DNA from: Straminergon stramineum
Taxonomy: Eukaryota > Streptophyta > Bryopsida > Hypnales > Calliergonaceae
Assembly: GCA_963920665.1 (NCBI GenBank)
Contig: OY987265.1
Location: 27,037,001-27,101,000 of the forward strand
Direction: 5' to 3'
DNA length: 64,000 bases
The translations under genes were made by a program, and so were the position numbers. Below, piece by piece: positions 32,701-44,383 of this stretch. The first letter of the stretch is position 1, and every line of letters begins with the position of its first letter. The notes beneath the pieces are model-generated. The model searched no databases and was not told where the DNA came from. It saw nothing but the letters and a program-made list of their open reading frames with translations.

Positions 32701-34280
32701 CCTTCTTCTTCTGCTAAACTTTTACTAACTTCTTAGAGAAGGTTGGGAAAGCTATGTCTATGGTTAGTGGAGCATGCTAGGTGCAAGTGCTTATTTACCC
32801 ACCCATGGTAAATAACTTGCACAACAAGTTCTTTTTTGTCTTAATTTATTTTCTAATGGGTGTCTAAGCATTATCCATTGAGCCTTCCAAGCAACGGACT
32901 CTTTCCTAAATCCTAAATTCAAAAAAGTCATTGGAAACAAACATATTCACAAAGATTAGTTCTAAAAAACATAGAGGTTTTTAATTAAAATTGTATTAAT
33001 TGATCTACTTTGAAAATTAATAAAATTTAGATTATTTAATAACTTACCTCATTTAGGAAGTTATTTTGCACATTGTTCTACAGATCATCGAGTTCTCCTT
33101 CAATTGTCATTTTATGCTTACAACTTGAAGAATGGATTTTAATTACAAGTTGGTGGAATATGGCTAATGGAGATTTTTTCTTTCCCTTTTCCCTATTTAA
33201 ATTTACTTATTTTATTCTACAAGTTGATTTGGAAGGATATGGTTTTTGATAAGATTTTCACTAATTCAAGGCAACTTTCTAATATATTATATTTTCAATG
33301 ATTTTAATCACTTCTCTAAGATTTCCTCGATTCTATCTAATTTCTATCTAAACTCAAATTTTTGTAATTCTTCATTCTATCATTCAACTTTGAATTTATA
33401 ACCTCTAATCTTCTTTTGTGCAATTGCTACAACTTCTAAGAGAGAAAGAGTGGTGAGATTAGTGTGTATTGCTACTTCTTTCAAAACTATGGTGATTTTG
33501 CCTCTCAACCTATTCCTATGGTTAACTATTCTAATTCTATTCTAATTTTTTTGTTTTTGTTTTTGTTTTTGTCTTTGTCTTTGCACCTCTTTAATCCTTC
33601 TCTCTTATATTCTCCCTAGGTTTAGTCTACCTTTCCTCTCTATCCTATTTTCTAAGAATTTAAAAGAAACAAACAAAAAATCAAAATTTTCTTCAAAGGG
33701 GAGGTGATTAACTCCTTCCCTGGCTCCTACCCTAGCTTTGGGGCTCCCCTAGATGGGTGAGCACCCTTGGCAAGGCAAGCACCCTTGTTGGACAAGGGGG
33801 GCTTTCCAACAACTAGCAGAGGGCTTATCCACAGCCAGAGGCCTCCAGCTGGCCAGAGCTTTCAGTTGACTAGGGGTTCCCCAAGCAGCTAAAGCTCCTG
33901 GTTGGTTGGTTGGTTTTATTTTTTTATTTTTGTTTTTGTTCAACTTTGTCAAAAAAAACGTCTATGAAAATTAGTCCCCCTACCTTCCCATGGAACTAAA
34001 GAATTTGTGAGAAAGAAAATGTGATGAGATTTTTTTGTTTTTGATACTAAATTGGCGAACTTTCTAACAATCTTGCTTTTGAGGAATTTTCCTAAGACTC
34101 TAAAGTTCAAAGCTTCGTATGGATGGGAACTTTTAGCAAACTACTATAAAATTTCTAAACTTAGAGGTCAAAGCTCCGCCATAGTCCTCAAAATCCACTA
34201 AATTTCTATCAAATTTTAAAAATCAAAGTCAAAGCTTTGTCATGTAATGGTAAGCATGGAAAATAACACACCAAGATTTT
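32701..34280. other. AT-rich spacer, nothing recognised
   Basis: Contains a small inverted repeat around 32780-32820 (GTGCAAG / CTTGCAC) and a GC-richer block at 33730-33910 of unclear origin. No supportable gene. Confidence 0.4.
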
Positions 34281-35992
34281 GACCAAAGAAAATTAAAGGA
34301 GGATGAATCAAGGGTATTAGTACAAAAATTAGTACAAAAATCATAAACATAACAAGCTAGAGGTTTTTCCTAAGCGACATCGCTAGTCATAAGGGAAGAA
34401 TCCTCTAGAGTTAGTGCACAATACTCAAGTTCTCAGCAAGGACTTGAAAGAACAACAAATATACTAAAGTAAGAGTTAATACCACAAAATACTACCAAAT
34501 TTCTGCCAAAACCTTGAAAAAAATAATACAAGGATAACAAAGAAGACTTGAAGTGACTTTAATGTCCTTCAAGGCTTACAAAATAGAAACAAAAGGAGCT
34601 TGAAATGCTTCAAGAACATCACATTTACAACTTTGGCTCAAAAATGGTCAAAAATCCACATTTAATGGACCAACGTGTTTATAAAGCCAAGATAATGGCT
34701 AGAAGGGGTGATTTGAGAGAAGAATGAGTGCCCTTATATACTCTTTCAAGGGCACCCACCTCCTCTCATTTCAGCATGATAATCTTATCAATTATGATTT
34801 TCATTTTCATTTACCAATTTTAACTTTTTACGCTACTCTATTTTCTAACTTTTGGAGATTAACTCCAAATGACGGACGGATTTCGCCATTGGCTTCAGAA
34901 GGCCATTTTTAGTTCAAAAGAACTCTCACCCCTTTTCTAACTTCAAAATTTCGACAAAACCTAATGCCAACTTCACACCAAAAAAGGTTTAAAATCCAAC
35001 TTTTGGAGTTTGGCTTTTTTGAAAAAAGTAACTAGTTTAGGATTTTACGTAGGTGTAGGGGAGTAAGAAAAGACCTATTTTTGGCCTCATTCTGCTTTCG
35101 TATGCTCCCAATCCATTGGTCAACTCCACCGTAATCTTTAAATTTTATCGATTGTTGAAATTTTTTGCAAGTTCGGGTTCTTCTAACTATTGGAATGTCT
35201 TCAAACTTGTTGGAGCGTCTTATTAACATAAAAGAAGGTACTCTAATTTTTAGTGAGAATTTACCACCACCTAGGGAATTTCTAAGAATTTTCCATCACA
35301 GGTTTGGGTAGTTTATTGTCCAGAAAAGCATCTTCTGACTATCAAAAAAAACGAAACTTTTTGTAGAACCTCCCATGGAATCCCACAACACATTTGTAAG
35401 CTCATATTTTTACTCTACACATTGGCCTAGAGGGAACAAAATCTACTCCTTTATTTAATTATCGGTGGCCGGGAATCTTCCACATTAGAGGGAATCTTGG
35501 CAAACCGACTTCGCCGTTGTTTCCCGAGCATGGTTTTAATCCTAAGTCACCCTCCTTAGATCAGAAATTTTTCTACGGTCCCATCTAGGTATTTTTGACA
35601 TTTGCAAGTCAATAATTGAGGTTCCGCTATTTCGTCGATGAAATAGGAAAACTAGAACCTATCTCCAGGAACTGACTTATATGCCTCACTAGGGTTCCCT
35701 CAACCAATATTAGCCAAGCGATGTCCTTTCTATGTGGGATTTTGATCCTAACATGCTTATAACTCGTAATTACCACGATTGGTTGGGTTCTAACCTATTT
35801 ACAAGTGGGATTTGAATCCAATTAGTAAAAACTCTCAAAATATGACCAAATACTATTTTGGCATGTAACACACCTATTTAGGTTTTACACTCTTTGGGGG
35901 ATTTTTTGTATAAAAAAATGCATTTAAAATGATAAAATAAAAAAAATAAAAAAAAAGTGAGCCCTTGGTGACAAATTAGGGGCTCATACTAG
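34280..35992 (-). repeat. LTR-like repeat, diverged third copy
   Basis: Minus-strand orientation. It shares the order of blocks with the two other copies: ..GGGGCTCA start at about 35992, the ACACACATTGGCCTAG-like region, the TATA box near 34735 and the CTCTAGAGTTAGTGCA block near 34395. Many substitutions and indels show it is older. Confidence 0.6.
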
Positions 35993-36051
35993 GCTTGTAA
36001 GGATAAAGGTCGCTCTCTATTTCTCACTAACTACTCCTCATACTCAACTTG

Positions 36052-36243
36052 ACCTCTACTTTCTACTTTTGAAGGCCTAAACTTTGGTTTATTCCCAATA
36101 TATTATCGGAACTAAATCTTGAGGGGAGAAGGACCACATGGTCTTACGGTTCTCTTGTGAGGTGGTTTTAACGCACCGCTAAGACTTTTTTACCCCAAGG
36201 GGGTTCAAAGCTTTGCCATTGTCCCCTCTTTCAACACACCGCT
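36052..36243 (-). repeat. Distal part of LTR-like repeat (minus copy), split by element B
   Basis: Matches the plus copy around 29740-29970 in reverse (AAAGCTTTGCCATTGTCCCC, GGTGGTTTTAAC). It stops at 36243 exactly where element B begins and resumes at 39758. Confidence 0.7.
36239..36243. repeat. Left target-site duplication of element B (CCGCT)
   Basis: CCGCT here and at 39758-39762 flank the insertion. The uninterrupted plus copy (near 29722) shows a single AGCGG at the same place, which proves insertion. The adjacent ACA is shared by chance or is part of the element end. Confidence 0.8.
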
Positions 36244-36664
36244 TGTCACAAGCCGTAATCTTAGAAATCACCTTGTTAATATTTATAAGGGTATAACTAA
36301 ATAGAATATTGCAAAACTTCTAATAGACAAAAAGGAATAGAACCCTCTTAGCCTAAACAACTCAGTAAGACTAAGAGGATACTCCAACTAATCCGTAACG
36401 GGATCTAGGCCGGATCCGGATTCCGGAAACCTGGATAGCGACAACCTATTGTCTAGACTTCCGGTCTAGAAATAGGGACCCATTACGGGTAAACGGTCCA
36501 CTTTACGAATGGTCGATATTTTGACAAGTACTTAACCCCGCCACTGCCATTTGTTCTTCCTCTTTTCCCACAATTGTTTTGTGCACGCATAGTTGAGTGA
36601 AAGAGTGGTGAGTTAGTGCTCGGGTGAGAGGTGATAGTGTGTTCAGATTTTAGAGTGGTTTGAG

Positions 36665-38647
36665 ATGGCAGAGGGAGATATCCGGAAGACTTTGGTCACC
36701 GGCCGGATGGTTTGTCCAACCATTCCGGAAAGGCTAAGAGACAAATCCCAGCTAGAGGATGACCTTAGTGAGATAGGGTGTGTCGGTCTGTTCATGCGGC
36801 CGTGGACTGTAAAGAACGACCAGATGATTCAGGAACTGATAGTAGGAGCTTCCAACCAGTATGAGTTGATGGTGAGAGGAAGGCCTCAGATCTGGACTGA
36901 TGAAGTCTGGGCTAAGGTTTACAGATTTTCCAAGAAGGGATCCGGTTTAGCTTCCCGGACAGACAAGTTTACGGTAGGAAAGTTCAAGAACGCTGCCCAT
37001 TCTAAGGAAGGGTATGCGATTAGTGACTACCTAGATCCATGACATAGGCATGTCCTAGAGTTCCTGATCCCTATCCTGTATCCGGAAAAGCCTACCCGGG
37101 TTACGGTTACGATAGCAAACACCATATTTGGTGCTTTTGAGGGTAGACCAGTCAGTTGGGGCAAAGTGATTGGCTCCGTAGTCGCCAAGCTTGCCGCCAA
37201 CGTGGGAAAGGGAAAGACCAGCCCCATAGGGCCGTATCTTTTCTATCTCTACCACCACGCAGAGCTTCTCAATGATGCGGAAATGGTGGAGTACAACACT
37301 GGAGCAACCATCCTCCAATACGGCCTAACGGAAGAAGTGACGGCGGAGCAACCGCCGAGGGAAGAGGAGGAGGATCCGGAAAAGGACGAGCAACCCTTGG
37401 AGCGGAGGCACCAAAAGTCGACGGATCCGACATTGCAGGGAAAGCTTTCGGCTCAACAGAGGATCTCCGAAGAGGAGGAAGGAAGCATATCCGGGTTCTT
37501 CAAAACCAGATTCAACTAGGTACTCCAAGCGCAAGAGTACCACAAGAGCCTGACGGATGTGCTCAGGAGGATAGGTCAGGAGTTGAAGACAGAACCGGAA
37601 GACATCCTCGACGCGTTGAAGAAACTTCCAAATCCAGAAGTCCTCGAGCGAAAGGACAGGCAAATCATAACCCTGGAGAAGGAGAAAGCGGATCTTCAGG
37701 CAAGACTGAGCTGGGCGCAAGGGGAGATGGCTGCAACGAAGCAAAGGGAGAAGGAAGCCCTGCAGCTACTGAAGAACTTATCCATCTTAGTAGACAAGCC
37801 GGCAGACATGGTGATGAAGGCAGCTCTAACCCAGAGTCAGTTGACTGAGGAAGGGCACCTCACCGGATCCAAGGTCATCTGGATACTCGTGGACTTCTCC
37901 TCATGGATGGAGCTCACACTCAAGGAGATGAGGCAACTGCTTGGACGGATCGACCCCGACCGGGTAATGAACTTCTCCAACTTTCCGGAGATCCATTTCG
38001 ACACAGAGACACCCATCAAGCTCACCGCCTCAATGCCGCTACCTTCAAAACCGAAAGCCCCGTGAGAGACTCTCCGGTACTTGACGGAACCCTTCCCCAA
38101 GCAGCTGGAGAAGACAATCCGGGGGAGCGTGAAGTCAGTACCTGAGCCAAGCACGCAGCCGGATACAAGACGGAAGTTGGCGCCTCCAGAGATTACGGTG
38201 TCTCCACCCGTCCTAGTGTTCAACCTTCCAAAAAAGGAGCCAATGCTGACACCGCACACCCAAGCCCGTGGCCAACTGATAGAGCGGATTGGGGGGTTGT
38301 TGAACCCGGCCCGGTCTCATCCAGAGGAGTTCGAGCATATGGTGGAGGAGCAGCAACCAAGGAAGGAGATCGAGCCCATCGTGTTGGATGAAACGTCTCC
38401 AAGCGAGGAGAACAAGAGGGAGATAACTCAGATTGAGAAATCTGAGGAGGAAGAGTACCGAACCGGATCGGAGGACAACGACAAAGAAGCGGAATACTCT
38501 CCTCCGGAAATTCGGAAGATACAGACCCGAGCGGCGTTACAGATGACCCCCATCAAGGCCACCCCGAAGGCAACTCCAAGGTCATCCACGCGAGCACCAA
38601 CAAGTCAAGGCGAGAGCAGCCAGAAGAAAGCGCGGAAGGGGAAGTAG
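36665..38647 (+). pseudogene. Gag-like ORF of element B, three in-frame stops
   Basis: A frame of 661 codons from ATG (MAEGDIRKTL) to TAG 38645-38647. It is interrupted only by TGA 37040-37042, TAG 37517-37519 and TGA 38063-38065; no frameshift. The N-terminal domain matches element A at IWTDEVW, KEGYAISD, YPEKPTRVTVTIANTIFG, PVSWGKVIG and GPYLFYLYHHAELL. An acidic segment (PPREEEEDPEKDEQP) and a coiled coil (LERKDRQIITLEKEKADLQ) follow, then a basic, Ser/Thr/Pro-rich tail. The stop sites differ from those of A, so both decayed from intact ancestors. Length and layout suit a capsid/Gag-type structural protein. No zinc knuckle is visible. Confidence 0.65.
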
Positions 38648-39453
38648 ATAGGATCTTTTACTAGGCTAATAGGATTTTAAATTTTGTAGCAGATCTGGAT
38701 TTCAAGGTGTGGGACCGGGTTCCGGAGTTATAGGATCTCACTTTTCCGGATTTCTCGGAGAGTTTGTGAGTGGTCACCTGGATTTCCAAAAGGCCTTTTT
38801 GCCTTTTTGGCTTTGGTTGTTTTGAGTTTTTAAGTGAGAGGCAGGTTTGTTGCCTCTCATTTCATCTTAGCGTTATAGTTTTGTATTTTGTTATCCTTAT
38901 TTTAAATCTGAGCCACGAAGTGGACCCTCAGGGATTGATCTATCGTATATCCAGCTTCCTTGTGTTTCCGTGTAAGTGTGTAAAGTGTATTTGAGGAGGA
39001 GAAAAGGAGGAATCTGGATCTGAGGGGACTTGGGTTTGAGTGTGGAGGAACATCTGTCACGTAGTCTGGACTAGTGATTTTGGTCTTGAGCATGTGCCTT
39101 TAAACTCCTGGAACAGGAATCCGATTAGGAGTGGTGTGGAAGCAGATCCAGAATGTCAAGGAGGGTTCCATGCGGAGATAAGCAACCGCCATTGGAAGAA
39201 ACCCCATACCACTTACCGAAAGGTCAACCAAACCCTAGGATCTGTCTAGTGAACAACTTACAATCCCCATCTTAGTTCTGGTTTTTGTTGGTTTGTCGTT
39301 GTAGTGGAGAAGACTTGTTACCGATCCGTGTGACTTGCCTCCCGGGTTGGCCATCCGGAAGGTTGTGAGAGTGTTTCCAGTCAATCCAGTGCAGCAGTTG
39401 GTCTAAGCGTATGTTTTGTTGTTTTGAGAGAGAAGAAAGTGTGAGGAATACGA

Positions 39454-39726
39454 GTGGTGAGTCCCTACCCCTCTATACAATCAAAGGTGGATCCTCTGAG
39501 GATAAAACAGAGGTACCAAAAACCAGTGTTGTGGTGTGAGAAGACGGATCCGAAATCCGGATTGCAGTGGATCCGGAATGAATTCCAGAAGAGTAGTGCT
39601 CCAGAAGAGAGAAAGGAAGAGAAAGGAGTGCTTAAGTCGGTAGAACGGATAATCGAGGCTTGCAACAACATACTAGAATCCCCTGGGACGATATTTCGAG
39701 TTAGTTTACATGTTTGGGTGTTGTAA
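39454..39726 (+). CDS. Small ORF near 3' end of element B
   Basis: 91 codons, rich in Lys, Glu, Arg and Trp (motif VLWCEKTDPKSGLQWIR). It has no recognisable domain. A short frame of similar position and weak resemblance occurs in element A (21958-22146), which is the only reason to list it. It may be an accessory ORF or chance. Confidence 0.25.
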   Translation: MVSPYPSIQSKVDPLRIKQRYQKPVLWCEKTDPKSGLQWIRNEFQKSSAPEERKEEKGVLKSVERIIEACNNILESPGTIFRVSLHVWVL

Positions 39727-39757
39727 ATGGTATTTTCCGCACCCTACACGTACGACA

Positions 39758-41554
39758 CCGCTAAGACTTTTTATCCCTAAGGGGTTCAAAGCTTTACTAT
39801 CACGGTGGGACCTACTACCCTCACACCTTCATGTCTTTCACTAGGGAATACTACATCAAAATTAGGAACAAAAGGAAGAAATCTTCAACACTAAAAAAAC
39901 TAGCTATATGAGGTTAATATCACAAATGACTTAAACTAAAGGCCCCCCAAAGCAATGTCACCAATCATATGGGGGATTGCTCTAGAGTTAGTACAATGAC
40001 AAGACAAGGAGAGTGACAAACAAAGGCCCCTCAAAAATAACATATCAACGTTTAGTAACACGGTAAGGTAAAAAGCCTCTAAGCTCAAGCTTAGAAGAGT
40101 TAGTACTACGCACACTCAAGATGCAAGGGACCCACACAGACCTCCCAAACTTGAGAAACAACAACAACAGCCAAAAGTGCCCCCAAAACACCGTTGCAAG
40201 GCTTGTGATTAAAATGCCACAATTTCCAACATAAATTGGACCCAACAGACCTAATTACACAAAAAAAGAGGTGGTGAGAGAAGAGAAGGGGTGCCCTTTT
40301 ATACTCTTTCTCAAGCACCCACCTCCTCTCATTCATCTAAGTTAACCTTATCTTTGTGGATTTTCATCTAAGACTCAAGGTTTTCATCCTATACTAGCCC
40401 GCTAAGCTAACTTTTGGAGATTAACTCCAAATCACAAACAGATTGCGCCATTGGCTTTAAAATTCTATTTTGAATTCAAGATAATCCCCCTCCCCCTTTT
40501 CTAGCTTCAAAATCGCAACAAAACCTAGTACCAACTTAACGCCAAAATCGGGAAAAATCCCAACTTTTGGAGGTTGACTTTTCTAGCAAAAGTAACTAGC
40601 CTACACTCTTCAGTAGGTATAGGGGAGTGAGAAAAGACCTATCTTGGGCCCCATTCCACTTTCATATGCTCCCACTCCGCCGGTCAACTCTATCATAGAC
40701 TTTAAATTCCATTAATTGTTAAGGGATTTTGCAGGTTCGGGTACTTCTAACTATCGAAATGTCTTGAAACTCATCGAGGTATCTTATTAACATAAAAGAA
40801 GCTATTCAAATTTTTAGTGGGAATTTATCGCCACCTAGGGAATTTTTAGGAATTTCCCATTGTAGATTTGGGTAGTTGACTATCCGAAAAGACATCCCAA
40901 AAGAATTTTTTGACTATTAGAAAATTCCAAAATTTTTCGTGGAACCTCCCATGGGATCCCTTGACACATGTGTAGGTTCATATTTTTACTCTACACATCG
41001 GCCTAGGGGGACAAAATCCACCCCCTTGTTTAATTATCAATGGCTAGGGAATCTTAGCAAACCGACTTCGCTGTTGGTTCTCGGGCATGGGTTTAACCTC
41101 AAACCACCCTCATTGTACCTAAGATTCCTCGATGGTCCTGCCTTGGTATTTTCAACATCTACAAACCAATAATTGAATGGGGTTCTGATACTTCGTTGAT
41201 GACATGGAGAAACTAGAGCCTATCTTTGGGAATTGACTCCTATGCCTTACTAGGGTTCCTTCAACCAATTCTAGCCTAGAAATGTCCCTTCTATGTGGGT
41301 TTTTGAGCTTAATATGCTCATCACTTGCAATTGACCAATTTGCCACGATTAGTTGGATTTTAACCTATTTACAACTTGTAGTTGGGCCATTCTAGCTATA
41401 ATATTCTAAAATTAGACCAAATACTATATTGGTATGTAACACATCTATTTAGGTTCTACACTCTTTTGGGGGGGGGTGTATATAAAATGACATTTAAAAT
41501 GACAAATTATGGAAAAAAAAAGGTGAGCCCATGGTGATGAATTAGGGGCTCACA
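39758..41554 (-). repeat. LTR-like repeat, minus-strand copy
   Basis: Near-identical inverted partner of 27929-29730. Open frames in the two copies translate identically or with one or two differences. It ends at 41554 with CTCACA (TGTGAG on the minus strand). The TATA box sits near 40303. With 36052-36243 it makes one repeat copy interrupted by element B. Confidence 0.7.
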
Positions 41555-42358
41555 CCTCACTATCCACTCAAAAAACTACCCTTCTTCCATCTGTAATAGC
41601 AATTCTCACCTCATCCCTAGACCGTTTGGACCCAAAATCATGATAACGCACCATAGCCAAATTAGATCCTAAAAATTAGCCAACCTTTTTGAACAATTTA
41701 TCAAACCATTGTAAGTTAATTCCCCCTCTATCATTTGCTCACAAATGCCACTCTTCTTTATTACTTCTATAAGCAAGTCAACCCATATGACTACTTTAGC
41801 AATTGAGCATATCTAGAGTGCATGTATGTTGAGCGGGAAAAATCCCTCGTGTATAGAAATAGATTTAAGGAATATTCAATATTTTTCATAATTTTATTTT
41901 CCAAAAAGAATTTACCATGAATTTTCTAGGTGAAGATTTTGATCATCCCATATTGGTCATGTAGGTCATCCTATTTCTAACCAAAGACTAATTGCAAAAT
42001 CGAGAGTCCTATAGCCCAATCATAAAGTGTGGTTCTTGATCACTTACTCATCTCAAAATTGATCATAAATAGACCTCTTTACACTACCAAAATGGGGTGA
42101 CCGCAGGAGTGGGTTGGCTCCAATACTTTCATTTGTCCATTTATTCAAACATGGAATCCAAATCATCATGCATCAATAGTAGCAAATGGAATGATTGCCA
42201 AGCTGGAAGATCACTCAATTTCCTCCCAAGCACCATCTTCTTCATCATCATGTCACTCTCAAATTCACTAGCACTAGTAGATGGCACTTGGAAGCTCAGA
42301 TTTGGACGGAAGTCATCCATTATATTTCCAGTTACTCATCAGGAAAGTAACTCTCCAT
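41555..42358. other. Mixed spacer, possible short minus-strand exon
   Basis: Mostly AT-rich. A 59-codon minus-strand frame (42320 to 42141) opening MDDFRPNLSFQVPSTSASE looks protein-like but is too short and isolated to assign. Confidence 0.3.
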
Positions 42359-42361
42359 TGC

Positions 42362-42555
42362 TTCAATACTGTTTTAGTATTGTTTCAAAGGGCTCACAGC
42401 CTAATATTAAAAGTATATTGCTGCAATATTGCAAATGTATTGCAACAATGCATTTTCTATAGGGATATTGAAAATGCATTGTTGCAATACATTTGCAATA
42501 TTGCAGCAATATACTTTTAATATTAGACTGTGAGCCCTTCAAAATAGTACTGAAA
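42362..42555. repeat. Near-perfect hairpin (foldback/MITE)
   Basis: Arms of about 85-95 bp separated by a loop of about 10 bp (TATAGGGATATTG region). The inner 65 bp pair almost perfectly, including AAGTATATTGCTGCAATATT and GTATTGCAACAATGCATTTT with their complements. A Mutator-like element inserted at its right edge. Transcribed RNA would form a very stable stem. Confidence 0.85.
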
Positions 42556-42558
42556 CAG
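42550..42558. repeat. Left 9-bp target-site duplication of MULE (CTGAAACAG)
   Basis: CTGAAACAG at 42550-42558 is repeated exactly at 44400-44408, directly outside both TIRs. Nine bp is the usual target duplication of Mutator-like elements. Confidence 0.85.
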
Positions 42559-43019
42559 GGCCAGGGTGAATTGACCCCCTCATTGCCTCGTCTTTGGATG
42601 ATAGAGGGATGAGGGGGTGCCATTCCTTGTCCATCGCGTCCCAACCTCCTTCCGTGTGACCTCCTCTCCCCCAACCTGCGACCTGTGACCTCCTCCCCTG
42701 CTACACTCCTCCCTCTAACTTGTAACCTCCTCAATTGTCCTTTGTATTGAATGCAATTAGAGTTGGACTAGACTCTTTGCTAATTAGTTCAATCTTTTGG
42801 TCATTTGCTCAACACGAATGAGCACTAATCAACTTTGATGATGCGTTGGAACGTTGATACTATGAACTTAGATGGTGTCAGTAGCATGCATGCGAGAGGC
42901 CATATTTTGCTGCTTTGAAATTGTGCTTACAGGGTATATCATTTGGTCGTGTCTTACTCAAGCTAGTTTGGCCTCTATTGCCCCTTGTTCGAATTAACAA
43001 TAGAGCACCTTGAGCCAAA

Positions 43020-43127
43020 ATGGGTGCACGGGACGTGAAGCGCCGATTTTTGTTTGAGGGTCTCTTTGTCCTTCTACTATTCTTCAGCAACAGCAACTTG
43101 GTTAGAGGACAAAATGACCTATTCTAG
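43020..43127 (+). pseudogene. Captured exon: signal peptide of LRR receptor-like protein
   Basis: ATG 43020 opens a 35-codon frame: basic MGARDVKRR, a hydrophobic core (LFVLLLFFSNSNL) and VRGQNDLF before TAG 43125-43127. This is a textbook secretory signal peptide. About 270 bp downstream comes an LRR N-terminal motif in the right order, so this is the 5' exon of a captured LRR receptor-like kinase or protein, with an intron between. The stop or splice-site loss after DLF would prevent secretion of a fused product. Confidence 0.65.
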
Positions 43128-43389
43128 TACAAGTATCATCCTGATGAACATAAGTTTGAAGAACTTGAATATTGGAAATGCTTCTTTTGAAGTGGCCAGG
43201 TTTGGTCTTTAGATGGGGTGGCCATGCTAGTAATACTCACTTTGCCAAATTTTTGCAGTTTCAAGTGCTAATTATCTTCTGCATTATTTCCAATGTTCGA
43301 TTCAGCATGTTGGTTGATCATCAATGGCCTTCACTATTGAAATTTCTTTTTTGTTGAAATTTGCAAAGCCTGAAGGGCTTCATAGAGTC

Positions 43390-43600
43390 TAGGAAGCATG
43401 GCAGAATACCCCAGATAAGGGAAGTAACCTAGCAAGCTGGAATTCTATGAAAAAAGGATTTTTGAGAGTATTTGGATCTAGATTCAAACCGGACAAATTC
43501 GCCTAGTTGGCAAGGAGTGCAGTGCTCATGGGACTGTAGTAACACTGATGATAACAAATTTGATGGATCCAGATGGCTAATGGTAGAGCACATACATGCA
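43390..43600 (+). pseudogene. Captured exon: LRR N-terminal domain fragment, frameshifted
   Basis: Two overlapping frames give EAWQNTPDKGSNLASWNS and then NRTNSPSWQGVQCSWDCSN, the usual LRRNT pattern (aW.......LasW, then SPSWxGVxC). A frameshift near 43470-43485 separates them, and a TAG sits at 43390-43392 just upstream. The downstream leucine-rich repeats and kinase domain are absent. Capture of a 5' gene end including signal peptide and LRRNT is typical of Pack-MULEs. Confidence 0.65.
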
Positions 43601-44383
43601 TGATTTTGATAAAACAAAAACAAAAACAAAAACAAAATGTATGAGAGATGATTGGTGTTGCCTAGTTGCCTAGATTGTCACCTTGCCGAAATTAACTGGA
43701 GATGCATACTTATCCTCTCGAGGTTCGATGTCTGCAAAACTGCACAACAAAGTCATGTCACCAATTTAAAAAAATTTCCTCAAGGCTTGGTCCCCACGGC
43801 CCCACTAGGAATTCAAGGCTTGAGAGTCACATGCCAGTCGTAAGGGACTCCACAATACTAGTGCTACAAGCCTTCTGAGCCTTCGTCAAAAGGTAACTAG
43901 CTTGAGGTACATGGAAAGAAGTTTGAGATCGACAAAACAAGACTAGACAACCACTCACCATGGGTAGCTTCAAAAACATGGTTAGAAGCTTGAGATAGGC
44001 ATGGAAAAACAGGACCAGCAAAACCACTCACCGTTGTACTTGCCAGGCAATTTGTGAAGAGCTGCATCATCTCACCTGCAACCCAATCGGGATTCCATAG
44101 CAAACACCATCAAGGCCAAACACTTTTCTAAGAATCACGGATCCCCAACACACACCACAACTTCATGCGGATGAAACACTCCACAATCTACACTGCCATT
44201 GCATAATCGTAAACCACAAATTGATCACCTTCAAACCTCAAACTTTAGAAGTTCAGATCCAATTTCCACTGAGCAGGTCACAGGTTGGAGTGGAGCAGGT
44301 CGCACAGGAGGAGGTCGGGACGGGGTGGACAAGGAATGGCACCCCTCATCCCTCCGTCATCCAAAGGCGGGGCAATGAGGGGG

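Larger units (their letters stand above)
36244..39757 (+). mobile_element. Element B: 3.5-kb insertion with Gag-like ORF, TG..CA ends, no LTRs
   Basis: Borders are set by comparison with the uninterrupted repeat copy and the 5-bp TSD. It begins TGTCACAAGCC and ends GTACGACA (TGTC/GACA), as LTR retrotransposons do, but I find no long direct repeat at its ends and no polymerase. One long Gag-like frame (36665-38647) is followed by about 0.8 kb of spacer and a small frame (39454-39726). It could be a non-autonomous retroelement mobilised in trans, or an unusual single-LTR-less integrant. Confidence 0.7.

Noticed and set aside
33749..33952. 68-codon minus-strand frame in a GC-richer block
   Set aside because: Biased composition, no homologous motif and no gene context.
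43640..44103. Other open frames inside the MULE (for example 43897-44103 minus)
   Set aside because: Repeated GGTGAGTGG words create short frames; no recognisable protein motif.
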